The position numbers were made by a program, and so were the translations under genes. The notes below the pieces were generated by a model. That model saw nothing but the letters and a program-made list of their open reading frames with translations. It was not told where the DNA came from and ran no database searches. A stretch of 64,000 bases of DNA from Arthrobacter globiformis (GTDB lineage Bacteria; Actinomycetota; Actinomycetes; Actinomycetales; Micrococcaceae): NCBI RefSeq assembly GCF_030815865.1, contig NZ_JAUSXI010000001.1, forward strand, positions 3,100,001-3,164,000, in the 5' to 3' direction. Numbering within the stretch: position 1 is the first letter of the stretch; every line of letters starts with the position of its first letter. Shown piece after piece: positions 53,043 to 62,012 of this stretch.

Positions 53043-53141
53043 GGTCGCTCCTGTACACCTTCGTATCTCCCCAAAAAATCCGGTTTGTCCGGACTTTCTT
53101 CACACTAGAACAGTTCAACCGTAACGACTACCTTGGGTAAC

Positions 53142-54338
53142 GTGCGAATAGACATTGTGACTAAAGAGTTTCCGCCCGAAATCTATGGCGGCGCGGGCGT
53201 CCACGTTGCCGAGCTGAGCCGGGTCCTGGCCAAGCATGTGGACCTTCAGGTGCGTGCGTTTGGCGCGCCCCGGGACGCCGACTATCATGGCGCCGCCGTA
53301 ACCTCCTACTCGGTGCCCGAGGATCTGGGGGCCGCGAATGCTGCCGTGCAGACCCTGGGCGTGGACCTGCGCATTGTCCCGGACGTCGCCGGCGCGGACC
53401 TGGTGCATTCGCACACGTGGTACGCCAACATGGCGGGCCACTTAGCATCGCTGCTGCACGGCATCCCGCATGTGCTCAGTGCCCACAGCCTGGAGCCGCT
53501 GCGGCCCTGGAAGGCCGAGCAGCTTGGCGGTGGCTACGCCCTGTCCTCGTGGGTGGAGAAGACCGCGTACGAGGCTGCGGCCGCGATCATCGCCGTGTCC
53601 GAGGGCATGCGGCAGGACATCCTGCGCAGCTACCCGGACGTTGACCCTGCCAAGGTCAAGGTGGTGCACAACGGCATCGACGTCAGCCTCTGGAACCGCG
53701 ATGAGAACGACGACATCATCCGCACACTGGGCATCGACCCCGCCCGCCCCAGTGTGGTGTTTGTGGGCCGCAACACCCGGCAGAAGGGTGTCCCGTACCT
53801 GCTGCGGGCCGCCGCCAAGCTCCCTGCGGACGTGCAGCTGGTCCTCTGCCTCGGCGCCGCGGACACGCCGGAACTCGCAGCGGAAACCGCCCGGCTGATC
53901 GAGGAGCTGCAGAGCCAGCGCAGCGGCGTTGTGCTGATCGAGCGCATGCTGCCCCGCAATGAGCTGATCCAGGTCCTGAGCCACGCCACCGCTTTCGCCT
54001 GCCCCTCCATCTACGAGCCGCTCGGCATCGTGAACCTGGAAGCGATGGCCTGCGGTGCTGCCGTCGTGGCCAGTGCAACCGGCGGCATCCCCGAGGTGGT
54101 GAACCACGGCGAGACCGGTCTGCTGGTGGAGCTCGAGCAGGTGACCGATGGTACCGGCACGCCGTTGGATCCGGAGAAGTTCGTCAGCGAATTCGCCGCG
54201 GCCCTGACCGAGGTTGTGTCCGACCCGTCCCGCGCACGCGAAATGGGCCAGGCCGGCCGCAAGCGTGCCGAGGAGCACTTCTCCTGGGAGTCGATCACTC
54301 AGACCACGCTCGACGTCTACAGTTCGGTCCTCAAATAG
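53142..54338 (+). CDS. glgA: Glycogen synthase, GT4 GlgM type
   Basis: 398 residues from GTG 53142. The upstream TTG 53133 is less likely. Starts VRIDIVTKEFPPEIYGGAGV; HSHTWYANMAGHLASLLHGI and AHSLEPLRPWKAEQLGGGY match M. tuberculosis Rv1212c (GlgM), which uses ADP-glucose to make maltose-1-phosphate. The GT4 EX7E region is PSIYEPLGIVNLEAMACGAA. It is divergent from glgC, as in mycobacteria. The 99-base gap between them holds both promoters. Confidence 0.92.
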   Translation: MRIDIVTKEFPPEIYGGAGVHVAELSRVLAKHVDLQVRAFGAPRDADYHGAAVTSYSVPEDLGAANAAVQTLGVDLRIVPDVAGADLVHSHTWYANMAGHLASLLHGIPHVLSAHSLEPLRPWKAEQLGGGYALSSWVEKTAYEAAAAIIAVSEGMRQDILRSYPDVDPAKVKVVHNGIDVSLWNRDENDDIIRTLGIDPARPSVVFVGRNTRQKGVPYLLRAAAKLPADVQLVLCLGAADTPELAAETARLIEELQSQRSGVVLIERMLPRNELIQVLSHATAFACPSIYEPLGIVNLEAMACGAAVVASATGGIPEVVNHGETGLLVELEQVTDGTGTPLDPEKFVSEFAAALTEVVSDPSRAREMGQAGRKRAEEHFSWESITQTTLDVYSSVLK

Positions 54339-54354
54339 CGCCACCTAAATAAGT

Positions 54355-54406
54355 CGCTGGTTGAGCTTGTCGAAACCTGCTGTGCTTTCGACAAGCTCAA
54401 CCAGCG
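54355..54406. terminator. Bidirectional terminator-like hairpin
   Basis: CGCTGGTTGAGCTTGTCGAAA (54355-54375) pairs perfectly with the 21 bases at 54386-54406 around a 10-base loop. It lies between the convergent glgA and acyl-CoA oxidase genes. GGTTGAGCTTGTCGAAACC-type stems recur in many Arthrobacter genomes (from memory). Confidence 0.88.
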
Positions 54407-54408
54407 AA

Positions 54409-56478
54409 TCAGCGGAGTGACTTCTCCGGCACGGGGGCCGTTCCGCTGGCACGCTGTACCCGGTAGTAGTCCCGTGCCTCGTCCTGGCGGACCTTTTCGG
54501 CGCCGGTGGCGATGGCGGCACGGAGGTGCGCCGGGCCGTAGCCGAAGGCGTCCACGAGGTCCAGCGCATGCGGGCGCAGCTTGACCAGGAGCCGGTTGAT
54601 ATACCCGCCCACCGTCCGTGAGCGCTGCATCGAGAGCCTGCCGTTCATCAGGTACCACGAGAGGTTGTTCTCGATGAGGGACAGCCCGAAAAGGTCCCGG
54701 AGCCACGTCAGCACGGTCCTGGTTCCCGGGTCGGTGACCTTGCCCAGCGCCTCGGTGAAGGCCTCCCACTGCAGGAGTTCGGCGTGCGCCCGGGCGGCGT
54801 CGATGAGCTCGTCCTGGTGCTGGTTGAACAGTGCGGACGCTTCGCGCTGCGGAAGCCGGTTGGCGCCCCTGAGGGCTGCGGCTGCTTCGCCAACCATCGT
54901 CTGGACTCGGTCCGTGAGCAGTGCGCGCTGGCTTTCCTCGTCGCGGAGGGCAATGGCGGCCCTCTGGACGGAGCCGTTGTCCGCCACGAATTGTGCAACC
55001 TGGCGCAGGCCCGTGCGGTGGACGGCGGTACCGGCGGCCTGGTTGACCACATACCGTGCCAGCACACCGAACGTGGCGCTGCGGAATTCCTTGGCGTAGT
55101 CGGCCAGCAGCCGCTTGGCCACGAGCTGCAGCAGGACGGTGTTGTCGCCCTCGAATGTGACGTAGACGTCCAGGTCGGCGCGGAGCGAGGCGAAGCGGTT
55201 CTCAATCAGGAACCCGGCGCCGCCGCAGGCTTCGCGGCACTCCTGCAGGGTGTCCAGTGCATGCCAGGTGCTCAGCGGCTTCAGCGCCGCGGCCAAAGTT
55301 TCCAGGTCCTGGCGGTCCTCGTCGGAATCGTTGGCGCCGGAAAAGACGTCGTCCAGCTTTTCCAGCAGCTGCTCGTGCGCGAAGCCCGCGGCGTACGTGG
55401 TGGCCAGCCGGGTGAAGAGCCGGCGCTGGTGCCGCTGGTAGTCCAGCAGCACCTCTTCCTCGACGGGGGATGAGGCGTTGAACTGCCGCCGTTCGGCTGC
55501 GTAGGTGATGGCCGTCTTCAGAGCCAGCTTGGATGCGGCGACGGCGGCACCGTCCAGGCTCACCCGGCCCTGCACCAGCGTGCCGAGCATGGTGAAGAAC
55601 CGGCGTCCGGGGCTCGCGATGGGCGAGGTGTAGTTGCCGTCGGCGTCCACGTCGCCGTAGCGGTTGAGCAGGTTGGTGCGGGGGATGCGGACATGGTCGA
55701 AGTGCAGGCGGCCGTTATCGATGCCGTTGAGCCCGCCCTTCACGCCGTCGTCCTCGCCGCCGATCCCCGGCAGGAACGCCTTGCTGACGGGGTCGCGCAG
55801 GTCCACGTAGAACGCGTGCACGCCGTGGTTGACCCCGCGCGTCACCAGCTGGGCGAACACCACGGCGCCTAGCCCGTCGATGGCCGCGTTGCCGATGTAG
55901 TCCTTCCAGCCGGCACGGAACGGTGTGTGGATCACGAACTCCTGCGCGTCCGGATCATAGGTTGCCGTGGTGGCGATGCTGGCGACGTCTGATCCGTGTC
56001 CGGTTTCGGTCATGGCGAAGCAGCCAGGGATGTCCAGGTTCATGATGCCCGGCAGCCACTTCTGGTGATGCTCGGCCGTGCCCAGGTGCATCACGGCCGA
56101 GCCGAACAGGCCCCACTGCACACCGGCCTTGATCTGCAGGGACGGGTCGGCGGTGACCAGTTCCTCAAAGCCGGCGATGTTGCCGCCGTGGTCGTCCGAC
56201 CCGCCGAATCTGGCCGGGAAGGCGCGGTGCACGGCGCCGCTGTCCACAAGGTGCTTCAGCTGGCCGAAGGTGCGCAGGCGGTGCTCCGTGTGCGTGAGCC
56301 CTTCCGCCTTGTGCAGTTCCTCGTGTGCCGCCAGGTCACGCGCCTGCCGGCGGACGTCGGCCCACCTGCCCAGCAGCAGCTCACCCAGGGCGGCGACGTC
56401 GACGGCGGGCAACGGCTCTGCCATCCCGGCTGCTGCATGGGTGGTTGTGCCCGCCGGGCGGTCCGCTACTTCAGTCAT
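54409..56478 (-). CDS. Acyl-CoA oxidase/dehydrogenase family protein
   Basis: 689 residues from ATG 56478 (MTEVADRPAG). The frame extends to 56625 without protein-like text. Flavin-domain signatures CFAMTETGHGSDVASIATTA, RIPRTNLLNRYGDV and TFEGDNTVLLQLVAKRL identify the acyl-CoA oxidase-size subfamily, longer than standard dehydrogenases (about 390 residues). First oxidation step of acyl-CoA. Separated by 35 bases from the TetR gene on the same strand, so both probably come from one promoter at the palindrome. Confidence 0.92.
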   Translation of the reverse strand: MTEVADRPAGTTTHAAAGMAEPLPAVDVAALGELLLGRWADVRRQARDLAAHEELHKAEGLTHTEHRLRTFGQLKHLVDSGAVHRAFPARFGGSDDHGGNIAGFEELVTADPSLQIKAGVQWGLFGSAVMHLGTAEHHQKWLPGIMNLDIPGCFAMTETGHGSDVASIATTATYDPDAQEFVIHTPFRAGWKDYIGNAAIDGLGAVVFAQLVTRGVNHGVHAFYVDLRDPVSKAFLPGIGGEDDGVKGGLNGIDNGRLHFDHVRIPRTNLLNRYGDVDADGNYTSPIASPGRRFFTMLGTLVQGRVSLDGAAVAASKLALKTAITYAAERRQFNASSPVEEEVLLDYQRHQRRLFTRLATTYAAGFAHEQLLEKLDDVFSGANDSDEDRQDLETLAAALKPLSTWHALDTLQECREACGGAGFLIENRFASLRADLDVYVTFEGDNTVLLQLVAKRLLADYAKEFRSATFGVLARYVVNQAAGTAVHRTGLRQVAQFVADNGSVQRAAIALRDEESQRALLTDRVQTMVGEAAAALRGANRLPQREASALFNQHQDELIDAARAHAELLQWEAFTEALGKVTDPGTRTVLTWLRDLFGLSLIENNLSWYLMNGRLSMQRSRTVGGYINRLLVKLRPHALDLVDAFGYGPAHLRAAIATGAEKVRQDEARDYYRVQRASGTAPVPEKSLR

Positions 56479-56513
56479 GTCGATCCCTTCGTTGGTACTG
56501 ACAGGTTCCGGTG

Positions 56514-57200
56514 CTATTGAATGTCCGTGAGTTCCGGCGCGATGCCGACGCACAGCCAGTCGGTGATCTGCCGTGCCATGGCTTCCTGGTCCGGCTTGGC
56601 GGGGGAGCCCGGACTGGCCAGCCACTGCTCGCCGGCGTTGCGGACCAGGCCAATGGCGGCATTGGGCCAGTAGCCGATCACGGACTCCTTGCCTTCGCCG
56701 AGGTGGGTGCGCATGGGCGTGGCGATCATGTCCGCGATGGCGGCAAAGAAGTGGCCCAGGGCGCCGGCCGTCGTGATCGAGGTGGGACCGCCGTCGGACT
56801 CCGCAGCGGAGTAGCGGGTCACGAACGTGTAGACGTTGGGGCTGGTTTCAGCCATCTGGAGGTAGGCCGAGACCATGGCGAACAAACCCTGCCGCGGCGT
56901 CTGCGCGCTTTGCGCCGCCTCCTTGATCCGCTGCTGCATCTGTCCCAGCACCACTTCCCCCACCGCCTGCTGCAGGCCGGCCTTGTCGCCGAAGTACCGG
57001 TAGAACACCGACTTCGACGTGCCAGCCGCCGCGGCAATGTCCTCCATGGAGGCGTCACTGCCGAGCGTGTGTACCGCCCGCCGGGCGGCCTTGATGAGTT
57101 CCCGCCTGCGTTCTTCGCGGTGCCCCTGCCAGCGCGAGGCGCGGCCGTCCACGGGTTCTGAGGGGGAGTCCGGAGAGGTGGGCGGAGGAATCAAGTTCAC
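56514..57200 (-). CDS. TetR-family repressor of the fatty-acid cluster
   Basis: 228 residues from GTG 57200. The helix-turn-helix lies at about residues 35-75 (EELIKAARRAVHTLG region, then MEDIAAAAGTSKSVFYRYFG). The C-terminal domain would bind a ligand, plausibly an acyl-CoA. Its start codon abuts a 13-5-13 inverted repeat, so it should repress itself, the downstream acyl-CoA oxidase and the divergent thiolase operon. Confidence 0.92.
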   Translation of the reverse strand: MNLIPPPTSPDSPSEPVDGRASRWQGHREERRRELIKAARRAVHTLGSDASMEDIAAAAGTSKSVFYRYFGDKAGLQQAVGEVVLGQMQQRIKEAAQSAQTPRQGLFAMVSAYLQMAETSPNVYTFVTRYSAAESDGGPTSITTAGALGHFFAAIADMIATPMRTHLGEGKESVIGYWPNAAIGLVRNAGEQWLASPGSPAKPDQEAMARQITDWLCVGIAPELTDIQ

Positions 57201-57231
57201 GATACCCAGCGTATCAGGTACGCTGGGTATC
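57201..57231. promoter_or_regulatory. TetR operator, 13-5-13 inverted repeat
   Basis: GATACCCAGCGTA (57201-57213) and TACGCTGGGTATC (57219-57231) are perfect arms around TCAGG. The site fills the gap between the GTG of the TetR gene and the thiolase leader, covering both promoters. Confidence 0.92.
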
Positions 57232-57261
57232 GATAACCAGTCGGATCAAAGGAGATAGCAC

Positions 57262-58614
57262 ATGCCCGTGGATGGACAGCCTCAAACCGTGCGGAAGGCC
57301 GTGGTGGTCGGCGGCAACAGGATCCCGTTCGCCCGGACGGGCGGTGCCTACACCAAGTCGTCCAACCAGGACATGCTCACCGCAGCCCTGGACGGCCTGA
57401 TCGCCCGCTTCGGCCTCCAGGAGGAACGCATCGGCGAGGTGGCCGCGGGCGCCGTCCTCAAGCACTCCCGGGACTTCAACCTGACGCGCGAAGCAGTCCT
57501 GGGCTCTGCGCTGTCGCCGGAAACTCCCGCCTATGACCTCCAGCAGGCCTGCGCCACCGGCCTGGAAACAGTGCTGGGCCTGGCCAACAAGATCAGGCTC
57601 GGCCAACTGGACTCGGCCATCGCGGGCGGCGTGGACTCCGCCTCCGACGCCCCCATTGCCGTCAGCGAAGGCCTCCGCGAGGTGCTGCTGGACCTCAGCC
57701 GCGCCAAGACACTCCCGCAGCGGCTTCAGATCCTCGCCCGCCTGCGCCCCAAGGACCTCGCCCCGGACGCACCAAACACCGGAGAGCCCCGCACCGGACT
57801 GTCGATGGGTGAGCACCAGGCCCTGACCACCGCCCAGTGGAACATCTCCCGCGAGGCCCAGGACGAGCTTGCCCTCAACAGCCACCGGAACCTCGCGGCC
57901 GCCTACGATGCCGGGTTTTTCGACGATCTGCTCACGCCCTACCGCGGGCTCACCCGAGACTCCAACCTCAGGCCGGACACGAGCCCCGAGAAGATGGCGT
58001 CGCTGAAGCCCGTGTTCGGCCGGAACCTGGGCTCGGAAGCCACCATGACGGCCGGCAACTCCACGCCGCTGACGGACGGCGCCTCCACGGTACTGCTCGC
58101 CTCGGAGGACTGGGCGGACGGGCACGACCTGCCCAAGCTCGCCACCGTCCTGGACGGCGAGGCAGCCGCCGTGGATTTCGTCCACGGCAAGGACGGGCTG
58201 CTGATGGCGCCGGTGTTCGCCGTCCCGCGCCTGCTGGCCCGCAACGGCCTCACCCTGGACGACATCGACTACTTCGAGATCCACGAAGCCTTTGCCGGGA
58301 CGGTGCTGAGCACGCTGGCCGCGTGGGAGGACGAGAAGTTCGGCCGCGAGCGGCTCGGGCTGGACGGCGCCTTCGGCAAGGTCGACCGCTCCAAGCTGAA
58401 CGTCAACGGATCATCCCTGGCTGCCGGGCACCCGTTCGCTGCCACGGGCGGCCGGATCGTTGCCACGCTTGCGAAAATGCTGCATGAAAAGGGCAATACC
58501 GGCGTGCGTCCCGCCCTGGGACTCGTCTCCGTCTGCGCCGCCGGCGGCCAGGGCGTCGTCGCGCTGCTCGAAGCCTACTCGGAAGGAACCACCCCGGGGG
58601 AAATCCATGACTGA
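57262..58614 (+). CDS. fadA: Acetyl-CoA C-acyltransferase (thiolase), FadA2-like
   Basis: 450 residues with GGAG upstream of ATG 57262. Catalytic Cys97 (DLQQACATGLET), NVNGSSLAAGHPFAATGGR (second-site His) and VCAAGGQGVVALLE with the C-terminal Cys. Cleaves 3-ketoacyl-CoA in beta-oxidation, or runs in reverse. First gene of a three-gene operon. Its stop overlaps the next gene by 8 bases. Confidence 0.93.
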   Translation: MPVDGQPQTVRKAVVVGGNRIPFARTGGAYTKSSNQDMLTAALDGLIARFGLQEERIGEVAAGAVLKHSRDFNLTREAVLGSALSPETPAYDLQQACATGLETVLGLANKIRLGQLDSAIAGGVDSASDAPIAVSEGLREVLLDLSRAKTLPQRLQILARLRPKDLAPDAPNTGEPRTGLSMGEHQALTTAQWNISREAQDELALNSHRNLAAAYDAGFFDDLLTPYRGLTRDSNLRPDTSPEKMASLKPVFGRNLGSEATMTAGNSTPLTDGASTVLLASEDWADGHDLPKLATVLDGEAAAVDFVHGKDGLLMAPVFAVPRLLARNGLTLDDIDYFEIHEAFAGTVLSTLAAWEDEKFGRERLGLDGAFGKVDRSKLNVNGSSLAAGHPFAATGGRIVATLAKMLHEKGNTGVRPALGLVSVCAAGGQGVVALLEAYSEGTTPGEIHD

Positions 58615-59941
58615 CACCTACGCAAGGCTGGTTAGCCACGGCCTCGGACGGGATCTCGCACGGAAGCTCGGCCTGCCGCAGCCGGCCGAGCTTCGGCGCT
58701 ACCGGCCCGGCCAGCCACTGATCGAGGGGCCGGTCCTGGTTGGCGGCTCCGGACCCGGTGCAGACGGGATCGCGGCGGCGCTGCTTTCCTGGGGACTCGA
58801 CGTCCGCCGCCACGCTGTTCCCAAGGAAAAGCTCGGCGGAATCGTACTGGTCCTTGATGCCGTCAAAGCCCCCGGCGACCTGGAGCAGCCGGTCCTGGCG
58901 GCAGCGCCGTCGCTTCGCGATCTTGCCCCCGGCGGACGCGTGGTGACTGTCTCGCGCGTGCCCGGCGGAACGCCGGCCACGGCCGCCGCCAGGCAAGGCG
59001 TGGACGGGCTACTGCGTTCCCTGGCGAAGGAACTGCGCGGCGGCGCCACCGGCAACGGCATCCTCCTGGCTGAGGACATTAGTCCCACCGCCCCGTCAGC
59101 CCTGGGCGCGCTGCGCTTCTTCCTCTCCGGCCGGTCCGCGTTCGTGGACGGCCAGTCCGTCCGCGTCAGTTCCGCGGACGGCAGGATGCCCGACGACGCC
59201 GACGCACCGCTCGCGGGGAAGGTCGCCCTGGTGACGGGCGCGGCCCGCGGGATTGGCGCGGCCATCGCCCGGACACTGCACCGCGACGGCGCCACTGTTG
59301 TGGCGGTGGACGTTCCCGCGGCCGGGGACCATCTGGCGGAGGTCGCCAACGGGATCCGGGGAACCGCGCTGCAGCTGGACATCACGCGCGACGATGCCGG
59401 GCAACGAATCATTGACCATGCCGTGCAGCGCCACGGCCGGCTCGACATCGTTGTCCACAATGCCGGCATCACCCGGGACAAACTGCTGGTCAACATGGAC
59501 CAGTCCCGTTGGGGTTCGGTAATTGATGTGAACATCGCCGCCCAACTGCGCATCAACGAGGCGCTCCTTGCCTCCGGGCACTTCCGTTCCGCGCCGCGCA
59601 TCGTTTCGGTCGCCTCGACGAGCGGCATTGCCGGCAACCGCGGACAAACCAACTATGCAGCGTCCAAGGGCGGGGTGATGGGCATGGTCCGGGCCACCGC
59701 ACCGCTGCTGGCGGAATACGGCGGTTCGATCAATGCCGTGGCGCCCGGATTCATCGAGACAGAGATGACCGCGCGGATTCCCTTCGCCACCCGGGAGATT
59801 GCCCGGCGGCTGAACTCCCTGCAGCAGGGCGGGCAGCCGGAGGACGTCGCCGAGGCTATTTCCTTCCTCTCGGGCGATTCCGCCGGGGGCATTTCCGGAG
59901 AGGTGCTGAGGGTGTGCGGACAAAACCTGGTGGGGGCATGA
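58607..59941 (+). CDS. fabG4: Two-domain 3-ketoacyl reductase, FabG4-like
   Basis: 444 residues from ATG 58607. The N-terminal half is a degenerate Rossmann domain. The C-terminal half is a full SDR: LVTGAARGIGAAIARTL, HNAGITRDKLL, Ser in SVASTSGIAG and YAASK. The layout matches M. tuberculosis FabG4 (Rv0242c), which acts on long-chain 3-ketoacyl-CoA with NADH. Overlaps the downstream MaoC gene by 4 bases. Confidence 0.92.
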   Translation: MTDTYARLVSHGLGRDLARKLGLPQPAELRRYRPGQPLIEGPVLVGGSGPGADGIAAALLSWGLDVRRHAVPKEKLGGIVLVLDAVKAPGDLEQPVLAAAPSLRDLAPGGRVVTVSRVPGGTPATAAARQGVDGLLRSLAKELRGGATGNGILLAEDISPTAPSALGALRFFLSGRSAFVDGQSVRVSSADGRMPDDADAPLAGKVALVTGAARGIGAAIARTLHRDGATVVAVDVPAAGDHLAEVANGIRGTALQLDITRDDAGQRIIDHAVQRHGRLDIVVHNAGITRDKLLVNMDQSRWGSVIDVNIAAQLRINEALLASGHFRSAPRIVSVASTSGIAGNRGQTNYAASKGGVMGMVRATAPLLAEYGGSINAVAPGFIETEMTARIPFATREIARRLNSLQQGGQPEDVAEAISFLSGDSAGGISGEVLRVCGQNLVGA

Positions 59942-60849
59942 CCGGCGGCCAGCCTCTCATCCTGGGGGAGATGCCGTCGCTCTCCAAGCTGTACGTGAAC
60001 GCGGCGGCCACAGCGGCCCGCCGCAGGATCCTGGGCTCGCATGCCGCCGCCGTGCTGCCCGCCGTGAGTCACCAAGTCCGGGACGTCCGGCCCGACGTCG
60101 AAAACCTAACGGCGTACCAGCACCTGCTGGGTGAGACTGCCAGTGACGTGCTGCCAGCAGGGTTCATCCATGCCCTGGCGTTTCCTCTGGCCATGAGCGT
60201 ATTGAACCGCGACGACTTCCCGCTGCCCCTTCTGGGGATGATCCATCTGCGGAATGTGATTGAGTACCGCAGGCCGGTCAGGTTCACTGAACCGCTGGAC
60301 ATCGTGGCCAGGGCGGAGACGCTCCGGGCACACCGCGCCGGAACGCAGCTGGACATCGTGGCGGAGGTGCGCACTTCCGGTGGCGGCGACATCTGCTGGA
60401 GCGGCGTGTCCACCTACCTCGCCAAGGGCGTGTTCCTGCCCGGCATCGACAAGGCCTCGGCAGCAGCCGCGCCGCAGGGTTTTACGGCTCCGGACCCCAC
60501 GGGACTCTGGCAGCTGGGCGTGGACACCGGCCGCGCCTACGCTGCCGTGTCGGGGGACTTCAACCCGATCCACCTGAGTGTTCTCTCCGCCAAGGCCCTG
60601 GGCCTGCGCCGGTCTATCGCCCACGGCATGTACCTGGCGTCGAGGGCGCTGGCGGACGTGGGCGCGGCCAAAGGCGACGCGTTCCGCTGGGAGGTGGGGT
60701 TCGAGGCTCCCGTTTTCCTACCGGCGCGGGTGGCGCTGGACATTTCGACGGCGGAGGCCGGGGACGGCGGCTGGCTGCGGTCCGACTACGTGGCCTGGAG
60801 CCCGAAGTCCGGCCGCAAGCACTTCAGCGGATCGGTGGTGGCGCTGTAG
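59938..60849 (+). CDS. htdX: MaoC-type 3-hydroxyacyl dehydratase, HtdX-like
   Basis: 303 residues. Double hotdog fold. The hydratase motif AAVSGDFNPIHLSVLSAKAL followed by AHGMYLASRAL is complete (Asp, Asn, His). Acts on (R)-3-hydroxyacyl-CoA or ACP. The order thiolase, FabG4, HtdX matches the mycobacterial Rv0243-Rv0241c neighbourhood, although the genes are arranged differently there. Confidence 0.92.
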   Translation: MTGGQPLILGEMPSLSKLYVNAAATAARRRILGSHAAAVLPAVSHQVRDVRPDVENLTAYQHLLGETASDVLPAGFIHALAFPLAMSVLNRDDFPLPLLGMIHLRNVIEYRRPVRFTEPLDIVARAETLRAHRAGTQLDIVAEVRTSGGGDICWSGVSTYLAKGVFLPGIDKASAAAAPQGFTAPDPTGLWQLGVDTGRAYAAVSGDFNPIHLSVLSAKALGLRRSIAHGMYLASRALADVGAAKGDAFRWEVGFEAPVFLPARVALDISTAEAGDGGWLRSDYVAWSPKSGRKHFSGSVVAL

Positions 60850-60856
60850 CACGAGG

Positions 60857-60870
60857 CGTGCTGCAGCACG
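60857..60870. repeat. 14-bp perfect palindrome between convergent genes
   Basis: CGTGCTGCAGCACG, eight bases after the htdX stop, with CGTGCTGC repeated just after. It may contribute to termination for htdX or the convergent FUSC-type gene. Confidence 0.45.
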
Positions 60871-60891
60871 GCGGACGTGCTGCGGCCGGGG

Positions 60892-61986
60892 CTACCTCCT
60901 GTTCGGGTTGGCCACGCGCAGGATGCGGTGCAGGCTCAGCAGGATTGATCCTGCGGCGCTCGGAGTGCCGGCCTCAGTGTCCTCGGAGGCGGTGCGTGCC
61001 TCGAGCGAGGCGACCGCCGAGCGGGCTGCCTGGTAGAGCTCGGCCCGCCGGTCGGCGTCGTCCTCCTCCGCAGAACGGAGCACCTCGCCCACAGCCGTCA
61101 GCGCCTCCGCAAGGGGTTCGCTGTAGGGGAGCGGGATGATGAAGGGCATGTCTTCGTTCCAGATGACGTCCGCGAGCACTTCGGTCATGTCCTGGATGTG
61201 GAAGGTGATCTGCTCCAGTTCGCGGACGGTGCGGTAGTCCTTGTCCACGTCACGGGGATGGAACCGCCGGCGCGGATTGGCCTCCCGGCTGGCGTCAGCC
61301 TTCTGCACCGCTGCCCGGACGGAGCGGGCTGACTGCGCCAGGTCCTCGGACCTCCGCGACCAGTCCTCATGTTCGGGAGGCCATTTTTCGTGCATGGCCG
61401 CCCCCATGTCCTGCAGCTGGCGGGCCAGAGACAGCCTCAGCTCCGCAAGGCTCAGGGCGGCAGCGTTGAAGTGCAGCGGCGGAAACACCAGCAGGTTGAC
61501 GGCGATGCCGACGGCGACGCCCACACCCATCTGGAGCAGGTAGCCGAATGAGAAATCATCCGGGTTCTGGCCTCCCACCAGCAGCACCAGCAGGGCCGCC
61601 GTCGGAATCCAGTCGCGGCCCGCGCCCAGGCGCGGAAGCCCGGCCAGCAGGACGCCCAGTGCCATGACAGCGGCCACACTGAGCGGCGTGGCGCCGAAAC
61701 TGATCAGTACAAACGCCAGGGCGATGCCCGCGCCCAGGCCCACAAGTGTCTGTAAACCCTGGCGCATCGAACCCGACACGTTTTCATACATGGCCACCAG
61801 TGCGCCGAGCGGGGCGTAGTACGCGTAGTGGGCGGCCGCACCCGGCATGAGGGGCGCCACCCAAAACGCGATGCCCGCCGCCAGCCCGGCCTTGGCTGCC
61901 AGCTGAAGGCGCGGCGCTGCCAGGGCGCGGGCAAAGCTAGTGGCCACCGAGCGCCAGACCCTCCGCGGCAACTTATCGCGTGCCAT
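60892..61986 (-). CDS. FUSC/aromatic acid exporter-like membrane protein
   Basis: 364 residues from ATG 61986 (MARDKLPRRVW). The frame upstream is antisense to the GST gene. Six hydrophobic segments in the first half (AGLAAGIAFWVAPLMPGA, LGALVAMYENVSGSMRQGLQ, LGAGIALAFVLISFGATPLS and others) resemble the FUSC/ArAE domain. The second half is a soluble helical region (DKDYRTVRELEQITFHIQDM). Likely exports aromatic acids or stress-related compounds. Confidence 0.85.
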   Translation of the reverse strand: MARDKLPRRVWRSVATSFARALAAPRLQLAAKAGLAAGIAFWVAPLMPGAAAHYAYYAPLGALVAMYENVSGSMRQGLQTLVGLGAGIALAFVLISFGATPLSVAAVMALGVLLAGLPRLGAGRDWIPTAALLVLLVGGQNPDDFSFGYLLQMGVGVAVGIAVNLLVFPPLHFNAAALSLAELRLSLARQLQDMGAAMHEKWPPEHEDWSRRSEDLAQSARSVRAAVQKADASREANPRRRFHPRDVDKDYRTVRELEQITFHIQDMTEVLADVIWNEDMPFIIPLPYSEPLAEALTAVGEVLRSAEEDDADRRAELYQAARSAVASLEARTASEDTEAGTPSAAGSILLSLHRILRVANPNRR

Positions 61987-62012
61987 CTCTTCTCCAGCCC
62001 TGGCCGCGGGGG

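Noticed and set aside
57201..57231. Terminator interpretation of the 13-5-13 repeat
   Set aside because: It lies upstream of two divergent genes, has no T-run and abuts a TetR start, so an operator fits better.
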